Made by a program: the position numbers and the translations under genes. Shown piece after piece: positions 1-8,363 of a stretch of DNA of 64,000 nt (position 1 is its first letter; every line of letters begins with the position of its first letter). The notes under the pieces are model-generated. The model ran no database searches and was not told the origin of the DNA. It saw only the letters and a program-made list of their open reading frames with translations. Origin of the DNA: Aerococcaceae bacterium DSM 111176 (GTDB lineage: Bacteria > Bacillota > Bacilli > Lactobacillales > Aerococcaceae); NCBI GenBank assembly GCA_015863215.1, contig JACBXN010000002.1, positions 1 through 64,000 on the forward strand, given 5' to 3'.

Positions 1-60
1 CACTTGTTGAACAGCGTTCTCTCTTTCTTCTAGTGTATGTTTCGATCTTCTATAAGTCAT
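1..60 (-). CDS. N-terminal fragment of a probable IS transposase / HTH protein (runs off the edge)
   Basis: On the minus strand an ATG at 58-60 opens a reading frame of 20 codons that runs off the left edge. It reads MTYRRSKHTLEERENAVQQV, which resembles the start of the helix-turn-helix OrfA of IS3-type transposases. An AGGAG ribosome site lies about 9 bases upstream (complement of 70-76). With only 20 residues the family is a guess; any small HTH protein could begin this way. Confidence 0.4.
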   Translation of the reverse strand, partial: MTYRRSKHTLEERENAVQQV

Positions 61-141
61 AATAACAACACTCCTACTATATATCGTGTTTTATTATTTC
101 TTTGTCTACTTTACTAATAGCATATCAATTCCGATGTGTTC

Positions 142-214
142 GTTGTTTGTGATTTCACTCTTAAACAACCAACACTCTGCATGTTGTTTCAGAATTCCAC
201 ACCGAACAACCAAC
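142..214. repeat. 41-nt tandem repeat, two units with hairpins
   Basis: GTTGTTT occurs at 142 and 183, and ACAACCAAC at 165 and 206; both pairs are exactly 41 nt apart. Within each unit GTTGTTT and AAACAAC (or GAACAAC) can pair to form a hairpin. This is the leftmost of ten 41- or 51-nt arrays in the window and lies 78 bp before a three-hairpin module. Confidence 0.7.
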
Positions 215-291
215 AAAATCGCCAATTATAATCGTTAAACTGGTATCCATTCATCAATCCCAATTAGCATTCGACTAGAAACCAAGAAATC

Positions 292-408
292 AAAAGGAAA
301 GAGTCGCGCCCGCGACTCTACCTTCTGTTTGATGTAGCTTTTAGGCACGGCCTAAAAGCTTCTTTTCTGTATGGAAGTCAATTTCTGAGGAAATTGACAA
401 GTGCATTT
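292..408 (+). repeat. Three-hairpin intergenic module, copy A
   Basis: Three perfect hairpins follow one another: AGAGTCGC/GCGACTCT (300-319), AGCTTTTAGGC/GCCTAAAAGCT (336-360) and GTCAATTT/AAATTGAC (377-398). They are preceded by an AAAAGGAAA lead-in. Five further copies with the same order and spacing occur in the window. Function is unknown; the layout recalls BOX-type modular repeats of streptococci, but the sequence is different as far as I can tell. Confidence 0.85.
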
Positions 409-507
409 GAATTCCTCGAGTTGGTTGAGGGAAAACGCAAAGAGTATGCGAACGAATTTCCCTCGATTATGGACGTGACACTCAAATGAATCAACCAAAT
501 AAATTCA
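406..507. repeat. Multi-arm inverted repeat next to copy A
   Basis: Nested complementary segments include TGAATT/AATTCA at the ends, TTGGTTGA (421-428) with TCAACCAA (491-498), GAGGGAAA (427-434) with TTTCCCTC (457-464), and CGCA/TGCG inside. Together they would fold into a branched stem. No open reading frame is visible here. Confidence 0.55.
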
Positions 508-553
508 CCAGCACAAACTCGATCAATCGCACCATACTTTCCAAAAAGTTTGA

Positions 554-576
554 TATAATGGTTGAAAGCGTTTAAT
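554..576 (+). promoter_or_regulatory. -10 box with overlapping cre-like site
   Basis: A TATAAT box at 554-559 is followed at 563-576 by TGAAAGCGTTTAAT, which matches 12 of 14 positions of the CcpA cre consensus. A cre site just downstream of the -10 box suggests repression of the next gene (591) when preferred sugars are present. This is inference from the consensus. Confidence 0.55.
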
Positions 577-590
577 TTAAGGAGGCGGCT

Positions 591-1352
591 ATGACAAAAT
601 TAGGGATACAAATTTCGAGTTTAAAGGACTATCTTCAAACGCCGGAGGATGTGGTGGCGACGTTCAAAAAGGTGAGTGACATCGGTTATGAGCGGATTCA
701 GATTCAGTGGGTCAACCCGGAAATTTCGCATGAAGTGATTCACGGCGCGTTACAAGAGGCGAATTTGCAATGCTTGGGGACGCAGGAATCTTACGACAAT
801 GTGACCGAGAATTTGGCGTCATTTATCGATCGCAACACGCTTTGGGGCGGGAAATACGTCACGCTCAGCGGCATCCCCGAAAAATATCATTCGCATGAAG
901 GCTGCCTGGCATTCGCGGCGGAGTTGAATGAATTATCGCTCACTTGTGAAAAGTATGGCAGAATATTAAATTTCCATCCGCGAGCGAAGGATGTTTTCTA
1001 TTATGAATCGACGAATTCCTTAGAAGTGATTTTCGACAATACACGCCCTGAGATGCAATTCTTACTCGATATTTATCAAATTGTGGCGGCAGAACTGGAC
1101 CCAGTTGCCTGGATTGAAAAGGTGGAAGGGCGCAATGATGTGATTCACTTTAAAGATGGCATCATTAGTTCAGACGAAGAACCGGTATTAACGCCAATCG
1201 GCCAAGGAGAAATCGATTGGGAGCCAATCATCGAAGCGACCATCAAAACTGGCGTCAAATATGCCTTAGCTGAACAAGAATCATTCGGCAGCGAACCCTT
1301 TCAGTGCCTAAAAGACAGCTATGACTATCTAGTGGCAAGAGGAATTGAATAG
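591..1352 (+). CDS. Sugar phosphate isomerase/epimerase (xylose isomerase-like TIM barrel)
   Basis: The 253-residue protein has the layout of the AP endonuclease 2/xylose-isomerase-like TIM-barrel family: an N-terminal LGIQ strand, a metal-site-like NFHPR (residue 128 region), a DIYQ strand near 161, and HFKDG near 187, all usual features of cytosolic sugar epimerases and inosose/IolE/IolI-type enzymes. The ATG is preceded by AAGGAGG at good spacing. It stands alone with its own promoter and a cre-like site, which suggests a catabolic role. The substrate cannot be told from sequence. Confidence 0.75.
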   Translation: MTKLGIQISSLKDYLQTPEDVVATFKKVSDIGYERIQIQWVNPEISHEVIHGALQEANLQCLGTQESYDNVTENLASFIDRNTLWGGKYVTLSGIPEKYHSHEGCLAFAAELNELSLTCEKYGRILNFHPRAKDVFYYESTNSLEVIFDNTRPEMQFLLDIYQIVAAELDPVAWIEKVEGRNDVIHFKDGIISSDEEPVLTPIGQGEIDWEPIIEATIKTGVKYALAEQESFGSEPFQCLKDSYDYLVARGIE

Positions 1353-1502
1353 AATTTAAGGAAGTCCTGAAGCTGAAAAGTGGAGGGGCTTTTTGGATTA
1401 AGTGTCGCTAATTATCGTAAACATTGTATTTTATACGACAAATAACGACACATTATTTTAATCACCACGAGATGGGAATATATTATAAAGGAGCGGTTTA
1501 TA

Positions 1503-1790
1503 GTGACTGAATGGATTGAATTTAATGTGGAAATAGAAACTGAAATTAAGGAAAAGGCAGAGTTAATTTTGTCTGAAATTGGGATAGCACCTTCTGATGC
1601 AGTAAGACTTTTCTATCAAGCCATCGTAGATCAAGGTGATTTGCCATTTGATTTAGGTCCGATGAATAGAGGAGTGATTCTTACAAAAGAAGACCTGTAC
1701 CGTGAAATTGATAAAGGCTTGCAGTCATATCTAAATGGTGATGTGAAGCCGATGGATGAAGTGTTTGATGAATTGGATGAAGAATGTTAA
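1503..1790 (+). CDS. RelB/DinJ-family antitoxin, no partner toxin seen
   Basis: The 95-residue protein has the RelB/DinJ layout: an N-terminal strand (EFNVEIETEIKEKAE) that would form a ribbon-helix-helix, then IGIAPSDAVRLFYQAI, then an acidic C-terminal tail that normally wraps the toxin. Such antitoxins are usually followed directly by a RelE/YafQ-type toxin gene. Here the next 400 bases hold no toxin frame; only a hairpin repeat array follows. It may be an orphan, or a solitary regulator. The ATG is probably preceded by the GGAGCGG site ending near 1497. Confidence 0.75.
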   Translation: MTEWIEFNVEIETEIKEKAELILSEIGIAPSDAVRLFYQAIVDQGDLPFDLGPMNRGVILTKEDLYREIDKGLQSYLNGDVKPMDEVFDELDEEC

Positions 1791-1950
1791 GCAGAGGAAG
1801 AACTTAATTAATGTCCAATTTAGATGGGTTACATATAAATGATAAGGAATAAATTTAAATACCACTGTCTAAAAAAATTTCTGATTGGAGACAGGTGTCT
1901 CTTAGTATTTTCTTCTGAAAGACGCGTGTCCAGCTTATTGTGACCAGTTT

Positions 1951-2064
1951 AATTTTCACTTTAAACTGGAAAACCCATCAAAGTGAAAAAAATACGCCAA
2001 TAATTTTCACTTTGAAGAGAAATTGGAGTAGAAGTGAAAAATATTCGCGTTTATTTTTCACTTC
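1951..2064. repeat. 51-nt tandem repeat with hairpins
   Basis: AATTTTCACTT recurs at 1951 and 2002 and its variant TTTTTCACTTCC ends the array at 2064; AAGTGAAAA recurs at 1981 and 2032. All offsets are 51 nt. Each unit pairs AAGTGAAAA with TTTTCACTT across a 12-nt loop. The array at 18165-18280 has the same layout but uses ACTGAAAA/TTTTCAGT, so both sides of the stem changed together. Confidence 0.75.
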
Positions 2065-2138
2065 CAACCCAAATCATCCCTGAACTGAAAAAAAGATACT
2101 TTTAAAATTTCACCTCCACTCCTATCACAGCCACCCAC

Positions 2139-2166
2139 AAAAACAGACCGCCCAACCGGGCGGTCT
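2139..2166 (-). terminator. Rho-independent terminator of the minus-strand PHP gene
   Basis: AGACCGCCC (2145-2153) pairs with GGGCGGTCT (2158-2166) across a 4-nt loop. On the minus strand this is followed by a run of T (complement of 2139-2143). Confidence 0.75.
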
Positions 2167-2189
2167 CATACCATACTTTACCTAATAAA

Positions 2190-3020
2190 TTATAGTGGCC
2201 AGAATTTGGGCTCCATTTTGTCGAATGTGCAGTATTCGGTGAAGCCGATGTCCTTCAAGGTTTGGCGGGCGGCGTCGTAGTGCGCGCCCATTTGTTCGGC
2301 GTTGTGGCTGTCGCTTCCGATGGTGATGACTTTGCCGCCGAGGGCGTGGTAGAGTTTCAATATTTCGATGGACGGTGTCAGGCCAGGGACGCCGTAGCGG
2401 ACCGACGAGTTGTTGATTTCGATCCCTTTGCCGTTTTCGATGACCGTTTTCAAAATGTCGGTGATAATTTCTTTGTGGTCCTCAAACGTGTCCGGCTCGA
2501 TGTCGACGTAGCGGCGAATCAGGTCCATGTGGGCGAGAACGCTGTAGTCCTGGTAATTTTCGACCAGATATTTCATTTCCTCGTAGTAGCGCTCGTAAAT
2601 TTCGTAGTCTGTACGGCCTTTTTGGAACTGGTTGAGGTGGAATTCTTGGTCGTCAATTTGGTGGATTGAGAGTAAAATAAAGTCAAACGGGTAGCTGTCA
2701 AATAGTTGTTGGAACTGGTCGATGGTATGTTTTTGCATCCCAAATTCCATCCCAACTTTAACGACGATTTGATCTTTGTATTTTTCTTGGAGCTCCTCAA
2801 TTTCCGCAAAGTAGAGCGGGTAATTAACATTTTTGACGATTTTATTTCCGCCTCGGATATAATCATCGTCCTCGGTCCAATCTTCTTTTACCCCATAATC
2901 AACATGCTCCGTAATACAAATCTCATCGAAGCCCTTTTCAATCGCTGTTTCAATCACATCCGGCATCAAGAACCAAGAATCGTCACTATAATCCGTATGT
3001 ACATGATAATCTGCGCGCAT
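2190..3020 (-). CDS. hisJ: Histidinol-phosphatase, PHP family (HisJ type)
   Basis: A PHP-domain metal-dependent phosphatase of 276 residues. The start shows the metal motif ADYHVHTDYSDDS, followed by CITEHVD near residue 40, HMDLIRR near 165 and GSDSHN near 235, the usual set of metal-binding His/Asp of the HisJ/HisK group. It would remove phosphate from histidinol phosphate, the step not covered by the his genes at 5317-12110, and its position near that operon fits. I chose the ATG giving MRADYH because GGAGGG lies at proper spacing; upstream starts have no ribosome site. A general PHP phosphoesterase remains possible. Confidence 0.75.
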   Translation of the reverse strand: MRADYHVHTDYSDDSWFLMPDVIETAIEKGFDEICITEHVDYGVKEDWTEDDDYIRGGNKIVKNVNYPLYFAEIEELQEKYKDQIVVKVGMEFGMQKHTIDQFQQLFDSYPFDFILLSIHQIDDQEFHLNQFQKGRTDYEIYERYYEEMKYLVENYQDYSVLAHMDLIRRYVDIEPDTFEDHKEIITDILKTVIENGKGIEINNSSVRYGVPGLTPSIEILKLYHALGGKVITIGSDSHNAEQMGAHYDAARQTLKDIGFTEYCTFDKMEPKFWPL

Positions 3021-3161
3021 CGTCATCCCTCCATCTAAAATAATTTGTAATTTCATTCTAGCGGAATCGCTTTCTTTTAGCAATCTATCTGCTAGGTAAA
3101 AGCGCTATCACTATGATATGATTGGCTTGTTAGAAATATTTTGAAGAGTGAGGAATTATTT

Positions 3162-4103
3162 ATGAAAAAAATTGAACTCGGTAAATCAGGACTGATGGTA
3201 CCAAATGTGTCGCTAGGAGTCATGCGTATTGAGAGTCGTTCGAAGGCTGACGCCAAGCGCACCATTCAAACGGCATACGACTTGGGCATCGATTTCTTTG
3301 ACCACGCCGATATTTACGGCAAGACGCTCGGTGGGGCGGAGCGCTACTTCGGCGAGGCTTTCAGTGAACTCGACATTCCCCGCGACGCCGTGACACTGCA
3401 ATCGAAGGTCGGCATTCGCGGTCCATTCAACAATGGCATTAAAGGCGAATTTTACGATTTCTCCAAGGAGCACATCATCCAAACCGTCGAAAATTCGCTT
3501 GCGAACCTGCAGACCGACTATCTCGACAGCCTGCTTCTTCACCGAAACGACACACTTTTCGAGCCCGAGGAAGTCGCGGCCGCTTTCGACGAGCTTCATT
3601 CTTCAGGAAAAGTAAGGCATTTCGGCGTGAGCAACCACACGCCTTTCCAGATAGAAATCCTAAAGAAGTATCTGAATCAAGAATTAGTTACCAACCAACT
3701 GCAATTTTCAGCCGCACACACCGGGCTAATCGACTTTGGATTTAACGTCAACCGAAAAAATCGTGAAAGTTACGACCACGATCACGGACTGCTGGATTAT
3801 TCAAGACTGCATGATATGACCATTCAAACCTGGTCACCGGTTCGCGGTGACAATGGTGTATTCTTGAATGACCCCGAATACCAAACGCTCAATGATACAT
3901 TGACCGAAATCGGTGTGGGGTATGGAGTCGATAAAGAAGTCATGGCCATCGCGTGGATCCTACGTCACCCCGCGAACATGCAAGTCATCTTGGGAACAAT
4001 GACCCCCGAACGCATCGAAAACTATGCCAAAGCAAGTCACATCACCATCACCCGAGAAGAATGGTATCAAATTTACCGCGCGGCCGGAAATACGCTGCCA
4101 TAA
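3162..4103 (+). CDS. Aldo/keto reductase
   Basis: The 313-residue protein is an NAD(P)H-dependent aldo/keto reductase. The family tetrad is visible: DHADIYG (Asp and Tyr near residues 44-49), QSKVG (Lys near 84) and LLHRND (His near 125). VSNHTPFQ and a C-terminal ILGTMTPERI match the cofactor-binding part. It resembles the YdhF/oxidoreductase branch that acts on small carbonyls. The start at 3162 has GAGTGAGG about 8 bases upstream; an earlier in-frame start at 3141 lacks one. It is a single-gene unit, and the three-hairpin module right after the stop may serve as its terminator. Confidence 0.85.
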   Translation: MKKIELGKSGLMVPNVSLGVMRIESRSKADAKRTIQTAYDLGIDFFDHADIYGKTLGGAERYFGEAFSELDIPRDAVTLQSKVGIRGPFNNGIKGEFYDFSKEHIIQTVENSLANLQTDYLDSLLLHRNDTLFEPEEVAAAFDELHSSGKVRHFGVSNHTPFQIEILKKYLNQELVTNQLQFSAAHTGLIDFGFNVNRKNRESYDHDHGLLDYSRLHDMTIQTWSPVRGDNGVFLNDPEYQTLNDTLTEIGVGYGVDKEVMAIAWILRHPANMQVILGTMTPERIENYAKASHITITREEWYQIYRAAGNTLP

Positions 4104-4118
4104 AGAATAGAAAGATTT

Positions 4119-4240
4119 GAAGAGAGGAGTCGCCCCGCGACTCTTCCCTTTTTTATTTTAATGAAGCTTTTAGCCATGTGGCTAAAAGCTCTCTTTTCGT
4201 GCGGGAGTCAATTTCTGAGGAAATTGACGACATTTTGACC
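4119..4240 (+). repeat. Three-hairpin intergenic module, copy B
   Basis: Hairpins: GAGTCGC/GCGACTC (4127-4143), AGCTTTTAGCCA/TGGCTAAAAGCT (4165-4190) and GTCAATTT/AAATTGAC (4207-4228). Compared with copy A, the second stem has GCCA/TGGC in place of GGC/GCC, a compensatory change. A T-rich run follows the first hairpin, so this copy could end transcription of the aldo/keto reductase gene. Confidence 0.85.
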
Positions 4241-4280
4241 CTGAGTTCTGTGTTGGGTTACTGATCAGTGGAGGAAATTG

Positions 4281-4885
4281 TGTGGGCTGGGTAACAACTC
4301 ATTGCGTTCTAAAAATTGTTACTCGAAAGCAAATGAAGTGGGTAACAACTCAAGTGAATCCAAAAGTTGTTACCCGAAAGTAAACGAAGTGGGTAACAAC
4401 TCAAGTCAAACTAAAAGTTGTTACCCGAAAGTAAACGAAGTGGGTAACAACTCAAGTCAAACTAAAAGTTGTTACCCGAAACCACCCGAAGTGAGTAACA
4501 ACTCAAGTGAATCTAAAAATTGTTACTCGAAAGTAAACGAAGTGGGTAACAACTCAAGTGAATCTAATAGTTGTTACCCGAAAGCAAACAAAGTGAGTAA
4601 CAACTCAAGTGAATCCAAAAGTTGTTACCCGAAACCATCCAAAGTGAGTAACAACTCAAGTGAATCCAAAAGTTGTTACCCGAAACCATCCAAAGTGAGT
4701 AACAACTCAAGTGAATCCAAAAGTTGTTACCCGAAACCATTCGAAGTGAGTAACAACTCAAGTGAATCTAAAAGTTGTTACCCGAAACCATTCGAAGTGA
4801 GTAACAACTCAAGTGAATCTAAAAGTTGTTACCCGAAACCACCCGAAGTGGGTAACAACTCAAGTAAATCTAGAAGTTGTTCCCC
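4281..4885. repeat. 51-nt tandem repeat array, about 12 units, each a strong hairpin
   Basis: About twelve consecutive 51-nt units, for example starting at 4341 and 4392. Each carries GGGTAACAACT and AGTTGTTACCC around a loop of about 13 nt, then a more variable 15-nt spacer. Some units replace GGG/CCC by GAG/CTC on both sides. Because 51 is a multiple of three, the array reads through as a 17-residue repeat, but no credible start or known protein is seen. Confidence 0.9.
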
Positions 4886-5000
4886 ATACCACCCCAAATC
4901 GCAGCTCCCAACCCCATCCCCTCCACCATACTTTCCCCAAATCCTCAAATTAATTAAAATAAGATTAAATTAACAGTTGATTATTAAAATAAATGTGGTA

Positions 5001-5277
5001 TATTATAATACAACAAGTAGATTTGCTGAGGGAAACACTTATCGACACAACAGAGACATTACGCGCGCTGAGAGTAATGGGGATAGGCCGACACACCTTG
5101 GAGCTAAGATTAGGCATCAGATCTCGTCTGACCCCGTTACCGGTCAGGTTTTGGCGAGGAGCAATACGCCCCAGCCGAAGACCCAATGAGGCAGTCGCCG
5201 CGAGACGACCGCGAACAAAGGTGGAACCACGTTAACACGTCCTTTTATTCCGAGTGAATAAGAGGGCGTTTTTTATT
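5001..5277 (+). promoter_or_regulatory. T-box riboswitch leader of the his operon with terminator
   Basis: A -10 like TATAAT at 5004-5009 starts a structured leader. The hallmark T-box GGTGGAACCACG is at 5220-5231. It is followed by a terminator that pairs CCTTTTATTC (5241-5250) with GAATAAGAGG (5256-5265), then GCGTTTTTT. An AGTAGA near 5025 could be the loop-E side of the specifier loop, and CAC followed by A (about 5089) in GACACACC is a candidate His specifier codon. Uncharged tRNA would pair with the TGGA bulge and allow readthrough into hisD. The specifier is my inference; I did not fold the RNA. Confidence 0.85.
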
Positions 5278-5316
5278 TAGGGAAAGTATGGCTCATTTAT
5301 CCAGGAGGCAAATATT

Positions 5317-6588
5317 ATGGAATATATTAAAAAACCACTCGCTAAAACAGCAGAACAATCCAATTCAGTCAAAGAGGCAGTCGCTGAAATTATCGACAAA
5401 ATCAGACAAACCGGCGACGCCGGCTTAGCAGAATATAATCAAAAATTTGACGGACTCACCCGTGAAACCCCATGGGTACAACGAGATGAAATCGAACAAG
5501 CTTATCAAGAAGTCGACCCAGACCTGATCGCAAGTATGAAAGTCGCAGCCGAACGGATTAAAGCATTTGCTGAACTACAAAGAGATGCGACAAGAGAAGT
5601 CCCAGAAACCGAAATGATCCCTGGACTTTACTTAGGAGCCAAACTCATTCCAATCGAATCGGTACTCTGCTATGTCCCAGGTGGGAATGCACCACTGTTT
5701 TCAACCGCGATGATGCTAGCCATTCCAGCAGCAACAGCCGGTGTGAAAAATATTATCGCTTGTTCACCACCAATGAAGGGAACACAATCGATTCATCCCG
5801 CAACCTTGGTGGCACTCGATCTTTGCGGTGTCACACAAATCGCAGTCATGGGTGGGGCACAAGCCATTGCGGCATTTGCATATGGGACAGAAACCATCCA
5901 ACCGGTCGACTTGATAGTTGGACCTGGAAATCAATATGTCACTGAAGCTAAGCGTCAAGCTTATGGTCAAGTTGGAATTGACTTTGTTGCAGGACCAAGT
6001 GAAGTGCTAATTATCGCAGATGACTCAGGACAACCGGAAGTCATCGCAGCAGACTTACTTGCTCAAGCAGAACATGACACCAACGCAGTGGCGACGCTGA
6101 TTACAACGTCTAAAGAACTCGCCACCCAAGTCGACCAAGCAGTCAACCGACAACTCGAAGATTTACCAACCAAAGTGATTGCCCAGGAGTCATGGAGAGA
6201 TAACGGCGCTATTATCGTAGTTCCCACACTCGAAGAAGCTACCATTCTCTCAAATAATCTGGCACCGGAACACTTGGAAGTGATTACCAACCAAGAATTC
6301 GACTACGACCAACTCACCAATTACGGTTCGCTATTCATCGGTCCTTACACCGCGGAGGTGTTCGGGGATTATACGTCGGGGACGAATCACACCTTGCCGA
6401 CGTCGAGGGCGGCGCGCTATACAGGCGGGGTGTCAGTGAATACATTCCTAAAAACGGTGACGTATCAACGAATTGAGCGCGAGGGATTTGATGCACTGAA
6501 AGAGCCAACGAAAATGATGGCTGGAAACGAAGGGCTCGAGGCGCATAGACAAGCGATTACTAAACGTGAAGCATTTCTAAAGGCATAG
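5317..6588 (+). CDS. hisD: Histidinol dehydrogenase
   Basis: The 423-residue protein matches HisD in length and motifs: CYVPGGNAPLFSTAMMLAIP near residue 107, the glycine-rich VGPGNQYVTEAKRQ near 199, DFVAGPSEVLI near 215, LLAQAEHD near 245 (zinc-site Gln/His), and the C-terminal GTNHTLPTS with HRQAITKREAF. It is zinc-dependent and oxidises histidinol to histidine in two NAD-linked steps. It is first in the his operon, behind the T-box, with GGAGG upstream of the ATG. hisZ follows 13 bases downstream. Confidence 0.96.
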   Translation: MEYIKKPLAKTAEQSNSVKEAVAEIIDKIRQTGDAGLAEYNQKFDGLTRETPWVQRDEIEQAYQEVDPDLIASMKVAAERIKAFAELQRDATREVPETEMIPGLYLGAKLIPIESVLCYVPGGNAPLFSTAMMLAIPAATAGVKNIIACSPPMKGTQSIHPATLVALDLCGVTQIAVMGGAQAIAAFAYGTETIQPVDLIVGPGNQYVTEAKRQAYGQVGIDFVAGPSEVLIIADDSGQPEVIAADLLAQAEHDTNAVATLITTSKELATQVDQAVNRQLEDLPTKVIAQESWRDNGAIIVVPTLEEATILSNNLAPEHLEVITNQEFDYDQLTNYGSLFIGPYTAEVFGDYTSGTNHTLPTSRAARYTGGVSVNTFLKTVTYQRIEREGFDALKEPTKMMAGNEGLEAHRQAITKREAFLKA

Positions 6589-6601
6589 GAGGAGGCATAA
6601 T

Positions 6602-7759
6602 ATGTATCTAGCAAGTTTACCAACAGGGAGTCGCGATTTACTGTTTGAGGCGACGATGAAGAAGCAGACGCTCATTCGCCAGTTTGAGGATAATTTTTGG
6701 CGCTGGGGTTACCAAATGGTGGAAACGCCGGGGGTTGAGTATTTAGATACCTTCCAACGCGGATTGGCGAATCAGGATGACCGCTTTGTGAAAGTTATTT
6801 CAGATGACCAGGAAGTGCTGACGCTCCGTGCGGATATGACGCTTCCGATTGCCCGTGTGGTGGCAACGAAATTCAAAAATCACAAAGAGCCGCTGCGTTT
6901 CGCTTATACGAAAAATGTCTTCGCCCGTTCGCAGAAATATTCCGGTAGCTTATCAGAAGTGACGGACTCGGGCTGTGAATTGATTGGTATACCTGGTCAA
7001 AAAGCCGATTTAGAAATTTTACTTCTTGTTTTAGACACAATAACGACTGTCATTGATAAATCATTCATTTTAGAACTGGGTGACATTCGCTTTTTCAGAG
7101 GTATTTGTGACTATTTAGAACTGACCGACGAACAAACCAATCAATTATCGGCATTAATCAATCATAAATATTTACCCGCACTCGAACTTTACGTGGATGA
7201 ATTGAATTTAGAACCGAACATTGCTCAATTCTTCAAAGATTTTCCCTTCTATAAATATAGTGGTGGGGTAGAAGTGCTGGAGCGTTTACGGCCATTTGCT
7301 TTCACCGAAGACCTAACAGCGGTTCTCGATGAGATGGCCAGTTTAGTGGCTATCCTTAACGAAAATGGTTACGAATCAAATATTCGCCTCGATTTTTCAA
7401 AAATTCCAGCCCTCGATTATTATAGTGGCTTGATTTTTGAAGGGTACTTCGATGAAGTGGCTCAACCGATTGTGACCGGTGGTCGTTATGATCAGTTAGT
7501 TGGACAGTTTGGTGACCGCCCTGAACCGGCGATTGGCTTTGCGATCAAAACAGACTTTTTATTAAATTTAAAATTACCGGCTCCGGAATCGGAGTTGGTG
7601 ATTGTGAAATATCCTAAGCAATACTTTACCCAAGCGGCCGAAAAGGCCCAGGAACTGAGGAAACAGTGGTCGCGCGTGATTATTGAGGAAGCGGACCAAG
7701 ACGAGATTACGACGGAAACGAGAGAGGAGCCGAGCGATGTTAACAATAGCGCTAACTAA
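6602..7759 (+). CDS. hisZ: ATP phosphoribosyltransferase regulatory subunit
   Basis: A 385-residue HisZ, a class II histidyl-tRNA-synthetase-like protein without aminoacylation activity. It shows the paralogue's LPTGSRDLLFEA start, LRADMTLPIARVVAT near residue 77, and a late DYYSGLIFEGYFDE with VTGGRYDQLVGQFG. It pairs with the short HisG encoded next. Its last 23 bases overlap the hisG start, suggesting coupled translation and a matched supply of the two subunits. The region after about residue 325 is short compared with a true HisRS anticodon domain. Confidence 0.94.
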   Translation: MYLASLPTGSRDLLFEATMKKQTLIRQFEDNFWRWGYQMVETPGVEYLDTFQRGLANQDDRFVKVISDDQEVLTLRADMTLPIARVVATKFKNHKEPLRFAYTKNVFARSQKYSGSLSEVTDSGCELIGIPGQKADLEILLLVLDTITTVIDKSFILELGDIRFFRGICDYLELTDEQTNQLSALINHKYLPALELYVDELNLEPNIAQFFKDFPFYKYSGGVEVLERLRPFAFTEDLTAVLDEMASLVAILNENGYESNIRLDFSKIPALDYYSGLIFEGYFDEVAQPIVTGGRYDQLVGQFGDRPEPAIGFAIKTDFLLNLKLPAPESELVIVKYPKQYFTQAAEKAQELRKQWSRVIIEEADQDEITTETREEPSDVNNSAN

Positions 7760-8363
7760 AGGAAGAATTGAAGAACCGGTCGTGAATTTGTTGGACCAGG
7801 CGGGTTACGGGATGGCGAATGTGCGCAACAAAAAGCGCGAGTTGATTTTCAACGACGAGCATCAAGCGATCCGTTATTGCTTGGTGAAGGCCGCCGATTC
7901 GGTGACTTATATCAATCAAGGCGCGGTGGACGTGGCTTTCGTCGGGTCCGACGTCATTGCTGAATCGGACCGGACATTTTACGAGGTGCTCGATTTAAAT
8001 GTCGGGCGCTGCGATTTCGTCCTGGCCGCACCTAAAGGCGTTGATTTATTCGCTAGAGACGGTCACTTGAAAATCGGGACAAAATACCCCGAATTTACCA
8101 AACAGTATTTCCAAGGAAAAGGGTACGACGTTGAAATCATCAAAATCGAAGGGTCTGTCGAACTCTCGCCCCTTATCGGCGTCGTTGACGGCATCATCGA
8201 CATCATGGAAACGGGGAACACCCTTCGCCAAAACGGCTTGGTCGTGGTGGACAATATCCAGCCCGTTTCGACAAGAATGATCGTCAACACCGCGTCATTC
8301 CGCACCAAATCCGGTGCGATCTCTGAATTAATCGAACGCTTAGGAGGAGTCGTCAATGCCTAA
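7737..8363 (+). CDS. hisG: ATP phosphoribosyltransferase catalytic subunit, short form
   Basis: HisG of 208 residues, the short form that lacks the C-terminal regulatory domain and depends on HisZ. Motifs are LTIALTKGRIEEPVVNLL at the start, DVAFVGSDVIAES near residue 66, and the PRPP-loop-like DIMETGNTLRQNGL near 157. It starts the pathway from ATP and PRPP. I set the start at 7737 (MLTIAL) because GAGAGGAG lies directly upstream; a longer frame from 7683 has a basic, non-conserved leader that is read from inside hisZ. hisC overlaps its end. Confidence 0.95.
   Translation: MLTIALTKGRIEEPVVNLLDQAGYGMANVRNKKRELIFNDEHQAIRYCLVKAADSVTYINQGAVDVAFVGSDVIAESDRTFYEVLDLNVGRCDFVLAAPKGVDLFARDGHLKIGTKYPEFTKQYFQGKGYDVEIIKIEGSVELSPLIGVVDGIIDIMETGNTLRQNGLVVVDNIQPVSTRMIVNTASFRTKSGAISELIERLGGVVNA

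Noticed and set aside
2262-2669. A 135-residue frame on the plus strand
   Set aside because: It is antisense to the PHP phosphatase gene, whose metal-binding motifs are on the minus strand.
4278-4973. A 231-residue open frame with a 17-residue repeat rich in Asn, Ser and Cys-Tyr-Pro-Lys
   Set aside because: It is the readthrough of the 51-nt hairpin array, which stays open because 51 is divisible by three. The start would be TTG with poor ribosome-site spacing, and the changes track DNA pairing rather than protein sense.
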